Shown here in pieces: positions 9,858-20,524 of a stretch of DNA of 64,000 nucleotides (within the stretch, counting starts at the first letter, position 1; each line of letters starts with the position of its first letter). Both the position numbers and the translations under genes were made by a program. Location: NCBI GenBank assembly GCA_032622095.1, contig CP136062.1, positions 159,772,875 through 159,836,874 of the forward strand. The letters run 5' to 3'. Origin of the DNA: Siphonodentalium dalli (Eukaryota > Mollusca > Scaphopoda > Gadilida > Siphonodentaliidae). Below the pieces are notes generated by a model that saw only the letters and a list, made by a program, of their open reading frames with translations, was not told the origin of the DNA and did not search any database.

Positions 9858-11080
9858 TTGCAGGTCCAGATGACAAAATTAATTGCGACGAGACAGAGTT
9901 GGTTGGCTCACAAATTCAAGAGAAGTTAGATAACGTCGTTGTTGCCGATGCGTCTATAAGGAGAAAAGAGCAGGTTCGGACGCTCAGTTATTTAACACCT
10001 GGAGTTAAAATCGAAAACAACCGAGTCGATATTAATCCTACTGTTTTGTTCTCACGACTAATAGCTATTGCTCAACGAAAAGAAGACATCGACAAATACT
10101 TCAAATATGAACTGACAGTGGTACCAACATCTCTGTTCAAGGAACATACTCTACGAAAACCAACCAAGGCACAATTGGCAAATGCATTGACTGAAGGTGT
10201 CGAGGTAATACAATCGCACAAGGAAGCAGTTATTGTCATCGATGGTGGCGCTCTCCTCCACCGAGTTAAATGGTCAAAGAAATGCAACTACAAACAAGTG
10301 GTTGAACATTATGTAAGATATGTTAAGAACAAGTATGGTGTGTGCTCAATAGTTTTCGATGGCTATGGGCAAGGACCATCGATTAAGGATCATGAACACC
10401 AGCGAAGAGTGGGCAAAACCTGTGCTGATGTCCATCTGACCGATATTATGCAGGTTCACAACAATCAAGAAGTGTTTCTTTCGAACGAAACGAACAAGCA
10501 GAAGTTTATACATCTACTCAGCAAGGCGCTACGGGACGCTCATCACACAGTCCATAACAGTAAATCTGACGCAGACACAATGATTGTTTCAGTTGCCATA
10601 GAATCAGCATCAAAATCACAGGTAGTTGTTGTTGCTGATGACACAGATGTTCTAGTTTTACTCCTACATCACTGGAAAGGCTCATTATCGAATATATATT
10701 TCAAGTCTGAGATGCGAAAGTCACACAAAAGCGGTGGGGTGTGGAATGTTGCTGATATCGTGCACAAAGCCGGTGATTTAGTCACTAAACATATTCTTTT
10801 CTTGCATGCTTGGGGTGGGTGCGACACAACATCGGCGATATTTGGACAGGGAAAGACAGGCTTGGTGAAACGATTAGAATCGTCTGCTCAATTGCAACAT
10901 CTTTCGATAGAAATCAGCAATCGGGCTGCGTCAGCCCAACAGGTAGGTGAGGCAGGTTCGAAGATTTTCGTCCATCGACCATCTAAGATACGCGAAGTTC
11001 ATGACCATGATTTCCTCCGGCCGGTCTGCCATCGAGCCTCAGAAATTGCCACCTACAGAGAGGGCAGCCTATTTCCATAG
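9788..11080 (+). CDS. XPG/FEN-like nuclease region of the transposase
   Basis: Open in one frame through 11,080 (408 residues if begun at the TTG at 9,854; the natural reading probably enters from the middle ORF). Acidic motifs expected of the XPG/FEN nuclease fold are visible in order: VIVIDGGALLHR (Asp about 130), IVFDGYGQG (about 169), SKSDADTMIV (about 239-241) and VVADDTDVLVLL (about 262-265). They are followed by GGCDTTSAIFG, which resembles the family's helix-hairpin region. These residues would bind divalent metal for DNA cleavage. Homology to the next frame starts before this ORF stops, so its last 30 or so residues are probably out of frame. Confidence 0.82.
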   Translation, partial: EWFDGHAPFDPNDSRLISLSSGLIAGPDDKINCDETELVGSQIQEKLDNVVVADASIRRKEQVRTLSYLTPGVKIENNRVDINPTVLFSRLIAIAQRKEDIDKYFKYELTVVPTSLFKEHTLRKPTKAQLANALTEGVEVIQSHKEAVIVIDGGALLHRVKWSKKCNYKQVVEHYVRYVKNKYGVCSIVFDGYGQGPSIKDHEHQRRVGKTCADVHLTDIMQVHNNQEVFLSNETNKQKFIHLLSKALRDAHHTVHNSKSDADTMIVSVAIESASKSQVVVVADDTDVLVLLLHHWKGSLSNIYFKSEMRKSHKSGGVWNVADIVHKAGDLVTKHILFLHAWGGCDTTSAIFGQGKTGLVKRLESSAQLQHLSIEISNRAASAQQVGEAGSKIFVHRPSKIREVHDHDFLRPVCHRASEIATYREGSLFP

Positions 11081-11387
11081 TCTTAGGGTTCACTTACAGA
11101 TATTAATCTGGGCATATCTCGGGGAAATACATCTAGAACCAAGACATTGGGGATGGCAACTGCAGGGGTCAATACTTATCCCAACAATGACTGATCTAGA
11201 ACCAGCACCAGAAAATCTTCTTAAATTCATTCGATGCAATTGTAAAATGTCGTCAAGAAATCCTTGTGGCACAAATCAATGTTCCTGTCAGAAAAATGGA
11301 CTTAAGTGTGTCACTGCCTGTGGGGATTGTCGTGGGGAGATTTGCACGAATTTTGAGCAAACGGTTGTTGATCAGGAACTGGATTGA
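10947..11387 (+). CDS. C-terminal CXC-type cysteine cluster of the transposase
   Basis: This frame overlaps the end of the nuclease ORF and carries the natural continuation, from about DHLRYAKFMTMISSGRS through LPPTERAAYFHSLRVHLQ. It then gives a cysteine cluster: CNC, NPC, NQC, SC, LKC, TAC, GDC and EIC within 40 residues. The spacing recalls the tesmin/TSO1 CXC fold and the Cys8 cluster of Academ proteins, probably for zinc and DNA binding. A frameshift near 10,970 separates it from the nuclease frame. The stop is TGA at 11,385-11,387. Confidence 0.8.
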   Translation: MRQVRRFSSIDHLRYAKFMTMISSGRSAIEPQKLPPTERAAYFHSLRVHLQILIWAYLGEIHLEPRHWGWQLQGSILIPTMTDLEPAPENLLKFIRCNCKMSSRNPCGTNQCSCQKNGLKCVTACGDCRGEICTNFEQTVVDQELD

Positions 11388-11732
11388 ATGTGGCTGTATC
11401 ACTAGAAAGCAATCTGAACCCCTCAATAGATTTACCTTTCGTTCGGTGGGAGATTCAAAGTCAATAGATTCATAATATGGAAAGTTAGTGGGAAAATTTT
11501 AGAAAAACACATATTTTCCGGTTTTGACTGACATTTTGGCCGCCATGTTTAGGTCTCTTACTCGGAAACAACATAGTTTGCCCAGGAAATATATTATATA
11601 CACTACAAAAGAAATGTTGGCTATAACACGGGTTGATAGTTTTAGTATGTGTGTCAAACAATAGATTTCTCGAAATTTTCAACTTTCAAGCGGCCATGTT
11701 GGACGCCATCTTGAATAAACAAATATTCCCCA
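11388..11732. other. Transposon 3' untranslated region
   Basis: There is no convincing gene. The segment holds short patches of the GGCCGCCATGTT/GGACGCCATCTTG type that also occur in both arms and just right of the element (about 14,100), so it belongs to the subterminal repeat system. Confidence 0.5.
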
Positions 11733-11859
11733 AAGCGGATTTTAGCGGATTTTGGATATGTTCACCAGGGGGCTATTCTGCTTCGAATGACACCAAATTC
11801 AGCTTGTTAAGAATTTTTTCCGGGTTCAATCCTTCAACAGCCAGACTAATACTGACATG

Positions 11860-13130
11860 GCTGGGTGTATTAGTATATATTGAGTGGCTATTCGGATATG
11901 GTGTGACAAATAGGGATACAGGGATTGCCATGGCCAATGTTGGGGTGAATATGAATACAAGGATTTACCACGATCGTGTATGAATGTTTTGAATAGGTAC
12001 ACACGGGGTGACTATATGGCCATAGGTCAGGTGAAGGAATATACCAGGTAACATGTGTGAGGGTATGCGTATGAAGCGAGTGGCTATATGGCCATTGGTG
12101 ATGTGCATATGTATACCGGAATGACTTTATGGTCATTGTTGTGGTGTTGATGTATATATTGATTGTCCATTTGACCATGCGTTTGGAGAATAGGTATACA
12201 GGGGATGACCTTATGGCCAATGGTGAGATGAATGGGTATACATGGAGTGACTATATGGTTATGGGTCATGTTTAGGAGTATACCCAGTGTGCCTGCATTG
12301 TGACGCGTGGCTGTATGGTCATCAGTGGTCATGGGCCAGGTGTACATGTATACAGTGAGTAACTATATTGTTATGTATGTGGTGTTTATGTATATATGTA
12401 ATGACTGTGTGATAATGGTTGGCTATCGCTTTCCACGATATGACATGACCTCTCTGTTGATTAACATATCCTTGAGTTATTGTGGAAAGCGATAGCCACC
12501 CAAGGTACACATGTACAACCCACCCATTACCACAGTCACTCCATATGTACATAAACACCACACAAATGACAACATAGTCACCCACTTTATACACGTACAT
12601 GTACTAGTACACCTGATCATACAGCCATACTTGGTTATACCCGTACATACCACAAATGACGATACAGCCACGAGTCATGAACACCAGGTATACACCTACA
12701 CCCGACCATATAGTCACTCTATGTATACATATTCACTGCATTCACGATCATACAGTCACTCATTGTATACATATTCACATCAACGTGGACCATACAGCCA
12801 CTACATGTATACCTATTCGCCAAACCCATGACCATGGAGTCAATCCAGGTATACATATGCACATCACCAATGGTGAGCCCTTCCAGATATACCAATATCC
12901 GCACATACGACCACTCATAAGTTCCATACTTGCCATACTCATACACACCATCCATGATAATAAATCTACTCCCCATACACCACCAATGATAACACATCCA
13001 CAACATATATAAATATACGTCCCACCGTTACCAACAGGGCACTCCCTATATACCCACACATCATTGATGACCATAGAATAACTCCCTGTATACCTATTAT
13101 CCTCATCTATGATCATAACTCCCTGGCTAC
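11860..13130. repeat. Minisatellite of the right arm, two opposite orientations
   Basis: Between 11,860 and 12,420 the units read as in the left arm (GTGACTATATGG direction). From 12,500 to about 13,130 they read as reverse complement (ATACAGTCACTC direction). All short frames in this stretch are repeat translations. Confidence 0.8.
12421..12497. repeat. Stem-loop at the polarity switch
   Basis: GGCTATCGCTTTCCAC at 12,421-12,436 pairs perfectly with 12,482-12,497, leaving a 45-base loop. The minisatellite orientation flips exactly across it. Confidence 0.9.
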
Positions 13131-13900
13131 CATCTTGGCTTCCACCCTGTATCCAGTTGATAAATTGTTATCATAATGGGCCAGAATACCCACATATCAT
13201 GGTGCATCTCAGTTCAGTCTCAAAGTTCTGCCCATTCCTTTCAATGATATGGTTCTCCGCAAAATTCCATACTGCAACTTAAAAATGAATTGGTCATGCC
13301 CCATACGGAACTGGGACAAACATAATAGAACGTAGTTGTCAGTTAATTACATTGTAACTAACACGTACAATAACCAAGTGAGTCACAATTTGCCATTTTT
13401 TTCGGATAACGAATTTGGTTGCCATTTTGGAAGCCATCTTGAGCAATTTAGTCTATAAACACCGTAGTGTGACACATTTAAGATAGACCAAAACAATAAA
13501 CACCTTTTAATCCAAAGATAGTTAAATTTTACTTGAACAAATGGTCGAACCCTAAAAAGTGAATTCTTGCCGATATTTGTGTCCAATATTTCTGGTAAAT
13601 GTCAGTGGTGACAATAGTAAAAATGATCCATGGTGCATCAGACATGTTAGTATGCAATGTATAGAAAAGAGATTAGCCAATTGTGTACATCAACCACAAC
13701 TTGTAAGCGATTGCAGGACACGCTGGGGCAATATTTACCATTTTCCATATTTTAGCGGCCATTTTCGCAGCCATTTTGAGCCAAGGTAAGATTTATGGTT
13801 CCATAGATTTGGAATATTCATAGGTAATGATATGCCTCACTTACATTACAATGTTCTTTTCATTTCTTGTTGAAATATGACTAGAATCCCAATTGTGATT

Positions 13901-14240
13901 TTTTTGTAAAATTTTGTACTGCGTTCTGTAAAATCGAATTTTTGAGGGATTGGAAGGGGTTAGGACCCCAAATAAATGCATATTTAATAGCACCAATGAT
14001 CAGTTAATATAAAAAACACAAAATAAAGTTGCATTACTCAACCAGTTCCAAACAGCATGAATTGATCTAGAAGATATTTGTGAAAAAATGTCATATTTTC
14101 AACTTTCGGCGGCCATTTTGGAGGCCATCTTGGATGGTGAGTTTCAATTTTGGCCCAAAAAAGTGTCATTATGTCTTAGCTTCACGAAAATATATACATT
14201 TGTATACATTTTACTAGATTTTCCCGCTATAATTTTCATA
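13901..14240. other. Flank of the transposon
   Basis: No gene seen. Around 14,090-14,150 a patch (TTTTCAACTTTCGGCGGCCA) resembles sequence inside the transposon at about 11,680, suggesting an older related fragment. Confidence 0.4.
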
Positions 14241-14277
14241 AAACTTACAGTTCTAGAAAATGGATCGTGTTGTGGTT

Positions 14278-14294
14278 GGGGGGGGGGGGGGGGG
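14278..14294 (+). repeat. Poly-G run of 17
   Basis: An uninterrupted run of guanines. It could form a quadruplex and is prone to sequencing error. Confidence 0.9.
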
Positions 14295-14299
14295 TAACA

Positions 14300-14905
14300 A
14301 GTCTCGTTCTTATCAGAAAACGACATGAATATATATTTCTTAAGTTGATCGTATCGATTTAGGGATGTATTGGTTGTAATAGTGCAACGTCCCAGGGGTG
14401 TACGCACATACACACACGTTGGACGAATGCAATCATGTAAATAAAAGTGATTTTTTACGTTTTGAGGGGTGACCCGATGACCCCCTTCTTATCTTAAAAC
14501 CCCAGGAAAAGTTGCTTCTTAAGTTGTGTTTTTATAATTAGTATATATCTAAGTACTTTGAGACCAAAAATTATGGATGTACGCGAAAGTGTAAAAAAAA
14601 GTGAAAAATCACGTTTTGGGGTTCAGCATGGGACCCCCTTTCTTATCTGAAAACCCCAGGAAAATCCATTTCTTAAGTTGTGTTTTCTTAATCAGTACAC
14701 TTAGGAGTATCATCAAACCAAAATTCATCGATGTACGCGGAAGTGTAAATAGAAGTGATTTTTGGCACTTTTTGTGGTTCAGCGGCCCCTAAACCCCAGG
14801 AATGCGCAACTTAAGAAATCGGTTTTTCAGAATGTTCCATTATTGGTACCAACTTTAGGGGGTCAAACCTTTTGTACGCAAAAGTGTAAATGGAACATAT
14901 GCGGG
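14300..14905 (+). repeat. Four diverged tandem units of about 150-165 bp
   Basis: Each unit carries AACCCCAGGAAAA or a variant, TTCTTAAGTTGTGTTTT, GATGTACGCGAAAGTGTAAA and a pyrimidine/purine block. Copies start near 14,310, 14,480, 14,640 and 14,780. The origin is unknown. Confidence 0.65.
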
Positions 14906-15559
14906 CTCCCTAACTATATGAACGTACCCTAACGGACTGGCGTGAGGTCTCCGAAACAGGTGGTTTATTGAGCCTCCCGGGATAGTGGCTTAGTCGGAAT
15001 AAGGACATGTTGCATCTCACATGCATAGCTATCAAAATGGCTACTTCTACTAAAATATTGACTCAGCTTTAGGTCCACAATCACTACAAGAAAACCATAA
15101 TCAGAAATGGTAACGCCCTCAAGGTCATATTATTAGCCATAAATATAAATTATAATATAAAATATATTGGTTACATGAATGCACCCACCGCCTCAGAATT
15201 CCGTTAAAACTAATCCTTCAAAATATTACAAAAACAACTACGGCTTATTACTGCAGGTTTCTCATTCACCACACCAGAAAGCTTCTAAATGCGGATCAAA
15301 AATCGGAGGCATTGTGTTCCCGCCATAAAATCTTCAAGAGCGCATGGTCCAGCCATTGATCATACCTAAACATCTAAAACAATTAACGCGGTCATAATAG
15401 TTACATACTGCAACTATAAGACATCCAGCGAATACACACCCCACGAAAACACGAAATGTGTTGTCCTGCGAGATATCCCATCGCTATAGCTCAATTTGAA
15501 ACGGCATTCCTGCAATATCCTATATAAAACAATAAAGCTTCTCAAAGCATCGGCATAGT

Positions 15560-16062
15560 CAATAGAACTTCCACGAACTTGGAAATCGACACTTACCGAT
15601 CGCTCCACATAAGCATGGTCAGACCTATCATCGAATACTGTAACTCTGCATGGAGCCCACATCACAAATATCAAAGCATTGTGTTAGAGAAATACAATGA
15701 AAAGCAACGAAACTAGTTCGTCAAATCAAAACTCAATGCTACCGAGACCGCATGATAAGACTCAATCTGACATCTTTATAATATCGAAGATTTAGAGGAG
15801 ATCTAATCGAGGTATATAAACTGATGAATGGTCTTTACAATGTCAATGCCTGTGACATCGTGAAGAATAAGAGGACATAATAAAAAGCTGCAGATGCGCA
15901 TTGTTAACAAGGCCATAGGAAAATATTTCTTCACACAGAGGGTGGTAAATAGCTGGAACTCTCTGCCAGACTTCGCTGTTGAGGCTCCAACACTCGATCA
16001 ATTCAAAATATACATAGACTCATTCTTCTATTATATAAAATACGAGTTCGACGACAAGTAAT
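15560..16062 (+). pseudogene. Degraded CR1/jockey-type LINE 3' end
   Basis: Translated pieces read MVRPIIEYCNSAWSPHHKYQ, then after several stops NKAIGKYFFTQRVVNSWNSL and DSFFYYIKYEFDDK. The pattern (P-I-L-E-Y-A-x-x-x-W, then F-F-x-x-R-x-V-x-x-W-N-S-L) is the usual C-terminus of CR1/jockey ORF2. Frameshifts and stops show it is an old fossil. Upstream 14,940-15,560 may be part of the same remnant but shows nothing certain. Confidence 0.7.
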
Positions 16063-16158
16063 ACGTTCAAGTGACTCACAAGTAAATATCGAATGACGAT
16101 TCATATGTTTGTAAACAAACATTGCAAATAATGTTATTGGGACAAAAAGTTCCGTATT

Positions 16159-16190
16159 ATGATGATGATGATGATGGTGATGATATGATT
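16159..16190 (+). repeat. GAT trinucleotide microsatellite
   Basis: A short run of GAT repeats with interruptions. Confidence 0.85.
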
Positions 16191-16233
16191 GATAGAACAA
16201 ACCACTATTATGATGATCGTGTCGTTATTTGTT

Positions 16234-16690
16234 TAAAATACGTATCAATTGACATATACGCACCCGTTCCCTCATTAAAATCAACATATTTCGACCATTT
16301 ATGGGGATCTCCGCGAATTCTGGGATCTCCGCAAATAGACATCCGCAAATAGACATCCGCATATAGGGACCTACTGCAAATTGTCACACCGATCAGCACC
16401 AATTAACGAACCGTGACTGACTCGGCTGTATCCAACTATATAACCTCTTTAAAATACGTATCAATTGAGATATACGCACCCGTTCCCTCATTGAAATCAA
16501 CATAATTATCTCGACCATTTTAGGGTACCTCCGCGAATTCGGGACCTCCGCCAATTCGGGATCTCCGCAAATAGGGGACCTACTGCAAACTGTCACACCG
16601 ATTAGCACCCAATTAACGAACCAGTGGCTGACTCGGCTGTCTCAGACTACACTCTTTAAAATGCGTATCAATTGACATACGCATTTTACA
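16234..16690 (+). repeat. About 210-bp tandem repeat, two and a bit copies
   Basis: TAAAATACGTATCAATTGA starts units at about 16,234, 16,450 and 16,657 (last truncated). Each full unit contains GGGATCTCCGCAAAT and AATTAACGAACC blocks, with smaller internal repeats. Confidence 0.8.
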
Positions 16691-16933
16691 AATTATCTTT
16701 TTCATTTCTTCTATTTGTAATTGGCATAGCTTACACAAACCAAAATCAACGACAATAAACGAAATTGAAATTCCAACTGCATCTTTTACCGGACTCGGCC
16801 TCGGGGTCGCACTACAACTTTAATGCGTCCCAAAACAAAAGTATTTCTATAAATAAAAACCCCAGCGCCCAGGCGGAACAAGATTTTGTACATTAGTATA
16901 CACGCGGCGCGCATAATAAATCAATCAGCATTA

Positions 16934-17110
16934 AAGGGGGACTGCACACTGAATCCAGCCATTTATGGGACCATCTCCTTTTATACTCAACGGAATATAT
17001 GCAACAAATAAATGAATTAGTGCAAACAACATGGTAATTATAATGAACGTGATGACTCGAGTCATCGGAAAAACCGCTATAAAATGTAAAAATTATGGAA
17101 AAGGGGTGGA
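16934..17110. mobile_element. Fragment of a fold-back element (AAAGGGGGACTG family)
   Basis: TTAAAGGGGGACTGCAC and the following block resemble the elements at about 24,770-24,990 and 39,193-39,430: the GGACCATCTC block, ATGAATTAGTGCAAAC, and TGACTCGAGTCAT. The order here is partly inverted, so it is likely rearranged. Confidence 0.5.
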
Positions 17111-17439
17111 TCCCCAATTTGTTTTTTTTTTGCACGTGTGGGGGTGGTGGGTCCACGTTTGTGCGGATTTTCTTTTTCACCACTGTGTACGGATTTTTTT
17201 TTGCAGACCCCACCCACCCCCCTGTTCAGAATAAGATATTAGTAGTGAATCCCACAACAGACATTTACTCTTTTTGCATCATCCATTCACCCCAAGTTGA
17301 TATCATTCATCCCAAATGGATACGGTCTTTTAGGATCCAGTGGAATAATGAATCAGTAAGCATTGAGGCGTTATCTATATCTATATATATAGATACATAT
17401 TTATATCTATATTTGCGAATGTCTGGTGTTCTATAGAAA

Positions 17440-18330
17440 TTCACGGGGAATCCAATGTTGTGGTTCAAAGATGTCAAAAATGGCGCCGTTCAAGTCAGGG
17501 TGTACGGAAGGGGAGTGGAGCACCAATATTGATTAACAATATTTTGGCACCGATTTCCACCAATGTGATCTAATCGCTGAGTTAAATACGCCAAATTGGT
17601 GACGTTTGGATGAGAGATGGGGTGGGACACTAATTTTGATAAGAATTTGTTTAGTCGCCGATTACCACCAAACTTACACATAATCTTCTCCATGATTTCC
17701 ACCAATTTTTATAGTCTAATTGTGTGGTTTAAAGATGTCACATGTGTCCTCCCTTGAGTCAGTGATAGGGAGAGGAGGTCATCAGCGATAAAGATATGTT
17801 TAGCGCCAATATCCATCAAATCCATACACGTTCTTCCCCAATGATACAATGAATCATCGTGTGGGTTAAAGCCGCTACATTTGGTGCCAATATTTTCGAA
17901 TATCTGTCTGTCTGTGTTCTATTATAACTTCGCGGGAACCGAAGGAGTCTAACAGGGGTAACTTTTTACGAGGAAGAAAACGGTGCATGTTTAAATTTTC
18001 TAAAGTTACGTTGTTGGTGTCAGGGACAGTCAAGGGGAGGAGCAGCACAAATGATGAAATATCGTCATTCGAGTCAGTGGTGCACGGAGAGGGGAGGGGC
18101 AAAAAAATTGATAAAAACAAATCTATTTTTAGTGCGGCTTTACACCAAATTGATAGATATTCTTCTCCACGATACGGTGAATCTAATCGTGATTTAAAGA
18201 CGCCAAATTGGTGCTGTTTTGTGTGAGCAATATGGGGAGACAATAAATGTGATCAGAATTAGTTTAGTTGCCGATTACCACCAAACTTATAATAATCATC
18301 TCCATTATATCAGGAGACTAATGGATGTGA
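17440..18330. repeat. Diverged tandem repeats with CCGATTACCACCAAACTTA blocks
   Basis: Blocks CGCCAAATTGGTG and GCCGATTACCACCAAACTT recur at about 17,590/18,190 and 17,655/18,270. Units are several hundred bp long. No gene is supported; the open frame at 17,875-18,243 on the minus strand falls within the repeat. Confidence 0.55.
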
Positions 18331-18697
18331 TTTAAATGAGTCTCGCTCTGTGTCGGGCTCATATATATATAGCATTTCTTTTAAACTGAGAATAAATAGC
18401 CAGTATAGTACCATGTACAGAGGAGTACCTGGGCATTTCTTTAAAACATCTGTATCTTCTTTTGAAACTGATACTTGACTGCTCAGCATTCGATATCCCA
18501 AAGTACTGCATGCGGAAAATTTAATCCATCACCAGAGGTTTGTGTTACCAACTACACCATGCTCGTCTCCGTATCCTGTCCAAGAATAAAACTGGTCTAA
18601 GAGCTCCGCCAGTGGACCCTGGCAGTCAGTGACAGCCACACGTTAAGACTCGACACTACTTGTAGATAACTATACTTATTGCAGACTGAATATATAC

Positions 18698-20069
18698 ATG
18701 TATACACATATCAAACCAATTGGCATCCCAAACAAAATCTTGAAGATCTGTGCCGAGGAAGCCGCAACATCACTCACAACGATATTCCAACGATCGCTTG
18801 ACACAGGTGAATTACCAACTGACTGGCTCGAGGCTAACATCACACCAATATTTAAAAAGGGCGACGTCCACCTGCCAGAAAATTTCAGGCCAGTATCACT
18901 AACATCGGTGGCCTGCAAAATCCTTGAGCACATACTATGCCGGCACATCAGAGACCACCTTGAAAAATACGACATCCTCACTGACATAAACCATGGATTC
19001 CGCTCTGGACACTCGATCCTGCGTGACACAACTGATCAATGTAACACATGAACTGATGGAGAATTACGATAACGACATCCAGACAGACATAGCAGTATTG
19101 GATTTCTCAAAGGCATTCGACACAGTACCTCACCGAAGCCTACTACACAAACTTAACAGCTATGGTGTTACAAATCAAACTCTCAAATGGATCGACACCT
19201 TCCTGACAAAACGGCAAATGAGAGTAGCAGTGGAAGGAGAATTCTCAAAACACGTAGCAGTCGAGTCCGGCGTACCACAGGGTGCTGTACTCGGTCCTCT
19301 CCTCTTCCTGTGTCACATAAATGACTTACCACAAGCAGTCACATCGCAAGTCAAACTCTTCGCCGATGAGTGTCTGCTTTACCGCCAAATAAAAGGCCAA
19401 CAAGACCATATTGCTCTTCAAGAAGACCTGAAGTCATTAGAAAAATGGGCAGCTGTTTGGGGCATGCGGTTCAATGCGAAGAAATGTAACATCTTATCAA
19501 TAAAACCCAAGTCAACGCATATGTACCAGCTGGATAACCAAATACTCCAAACAGTTGAAGAAACACAGTATCTAGGGCTAACCATCACCAACACCCTCAC
19601 TTGGTCATCCCACATATCAAAGATAGTAAGAAAAGCTGGCAGTACCCTTGGATTCCTCCGTCGAAACCTTAGGAGAGCGGACAAAAAACACAAAATAATG
19701 GCCTATGAATCCACAGTAAGATCCACCCTTGAATATGCAGCAGAAGTTTGGGATCCATACCAACAAAAAGACATCAACGGCATAGAAAGAATCAACAAAA
19801 GAGGGGTGCGATTCATCGAAAACAACTACCACGCAAGAACAAAAGGGGCCGTAACTGAAATGCTAATGGAACAACTTATGGAGCCACTACACCAAAGAAG
19901 AAACACGATGAGAATGAAGCTGTTCGGCAGAGTAGTGGATGGGCTGGTGCCGGCTATTCGATCAAAAGACATACTAATACCAAAAAAGAAAGGAAGGAAA
20001 ATAAAGGCGAAAAAGTACCCAGCTAGGCTATACAACATCAAACCCTGTCGAAAAGGAGGAGTGTATTAA
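18698..20069 (+). pseudogene. LINE ORF2 reverse transcriptase, frameshifted
   Basis: The first frame (18,698-19,015) gives the RT fingers: PNKILKICAEEAATSL, ANITPIFKKGD, NFRPVSLTS and HGFRSGHS. A one-base insertion just after HGFRSGHS shifts to the second frame (to 20,069): AVLDFSKAFDTVPH (motif A), SGVPQGAVLGPLLFL (motif B), KLFADECLLY (motif C), then ITNTLTWSSHI and RSTLEYAAEVWDP. Motif C reads FADE where F/YADD is expected, losing one of the paired catalytic aspartates. A further frameshift near 20,060 precedes a C-terminal piece, RTSFFVRAIEEWNSLED, ending at about 20,200. The copy is inactive. Confidence 0.88.
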
Positions 20070-20350
20070 CTCTAACTCCATCGAAAGGATACGAGCTAAC
20101 ACGGCACAATTTAGAACCTCGTTCTTTGTTCGAGCTATCGAGGAGTGGAACAGCCTGGAGGATAGCACATGCGAGGAAACAACGGATAAAACAGCATAGT
20201 CCTCCCACAGCGCAAATCCAGTCGAGAGGCTCCAGCGCCGAAACACATACAGATACAGATATGTGCTCAAGAAGACGTGGTTACGTCCGCCAATAAGGAC
20301 GGTTCTCCTGATACAGGAGACATGTACAGAGGAGGTAAAGGTAAGGTAAA
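18698..20350 (+). mobile_element. 5'-truncated CR1/jockey-like LINE
   Basis: The element begins inside the reverse transcriptase and runs through the ORF2 C-terminus to a GGTAAAGGTAAGGTAAAGGT tail near 20,335-20,355. 5' truncation and a short 3' repeat tail are typical of target-primed LINE insertion. Flanks show no target duplication I could recognise. Confidence 0.8.
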
Positions 20351-20399
20351 GGTGTCGTCTTTCATTTTTGCGAACTAATGCGTTTATGACGTTCATGTT

Positions 20400-20460
20400 T
20401 TGATCCCAATAAAAAACGAGAGGCCGATCACGATCGGCAGATGTTTAACCCATACCTTGG
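20400..20460 (+). repeat. Short repeat shared with 56,880-56,945
   Basis: ACGAGAGGCCGATCACGATC followed by GGCAGATGTT and CCTTGGCGATA is found at both places, directly after different sequence, so it is a dispersed repeat of unknown class. Confidence 0.6.
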
Positions 20461-20524
20461 CGATAACGATTAGCTATTTTCATAAATCCTTACACCAACC
20501 TTTTCAACAATTCACATCTTACTA

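Larger units (their letters stand above)
5954..9959 (+). repeat. Tandem duplication unit 2
   Basis: Second copy of the 4,005-bp unit. It continues without a break into the rest of the nuclease-coding frame after 9,959, so this copy keeps the original gene context. The junction with unit 1 shares only the trinucleotide-scale overlap ATA/AT, as expected from non-homologous joining. Confidence 0.92.
1..13900 (+). mobile_element. Academ-like DNA transposon with long inverted arms and a duplicated core
   Basis: The first bases of the window reappear as reverse complement ending near 13,900, and homology continues inward for about 800 bp, then again at 1,949-2,083 against 11,733-11,850. Between the arms lies one degenerate multi-ORF gene whose parts read as a Cys/His N-terminus, a central transposase-like domain, an XPG/FEN-like nuclease domain and a CXC cysteine cluster. 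From memory of the family, XPG nuclease plus a Cys8/CXC cluster defines Academ transposons, and copies without a helicase are called AcademX. The left end may extend before base 1, so the target duplication cannot be judged. Coding damage (one stop, two frameshifts) and the internal duplication suggest a non-functional copy. Superfamily assignment is inference; the inverted arms and ORFs are seen directly. Confidence 0.75.
11733..13900 (-). repeat. Right long inverted arm of the transposon
   Basis: Reverse complement of the left arm. The inner end (TCCCCAAAGCGGATTTTAGC at about 11,729) and outer end (GGGATTCTAGTCATATTTC read on the minus strand) match clearly. The minisatellite in between changes polarity at a hairpin near 12,460, so the two arms are not simple mirror images. 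Confidence 0.85.
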
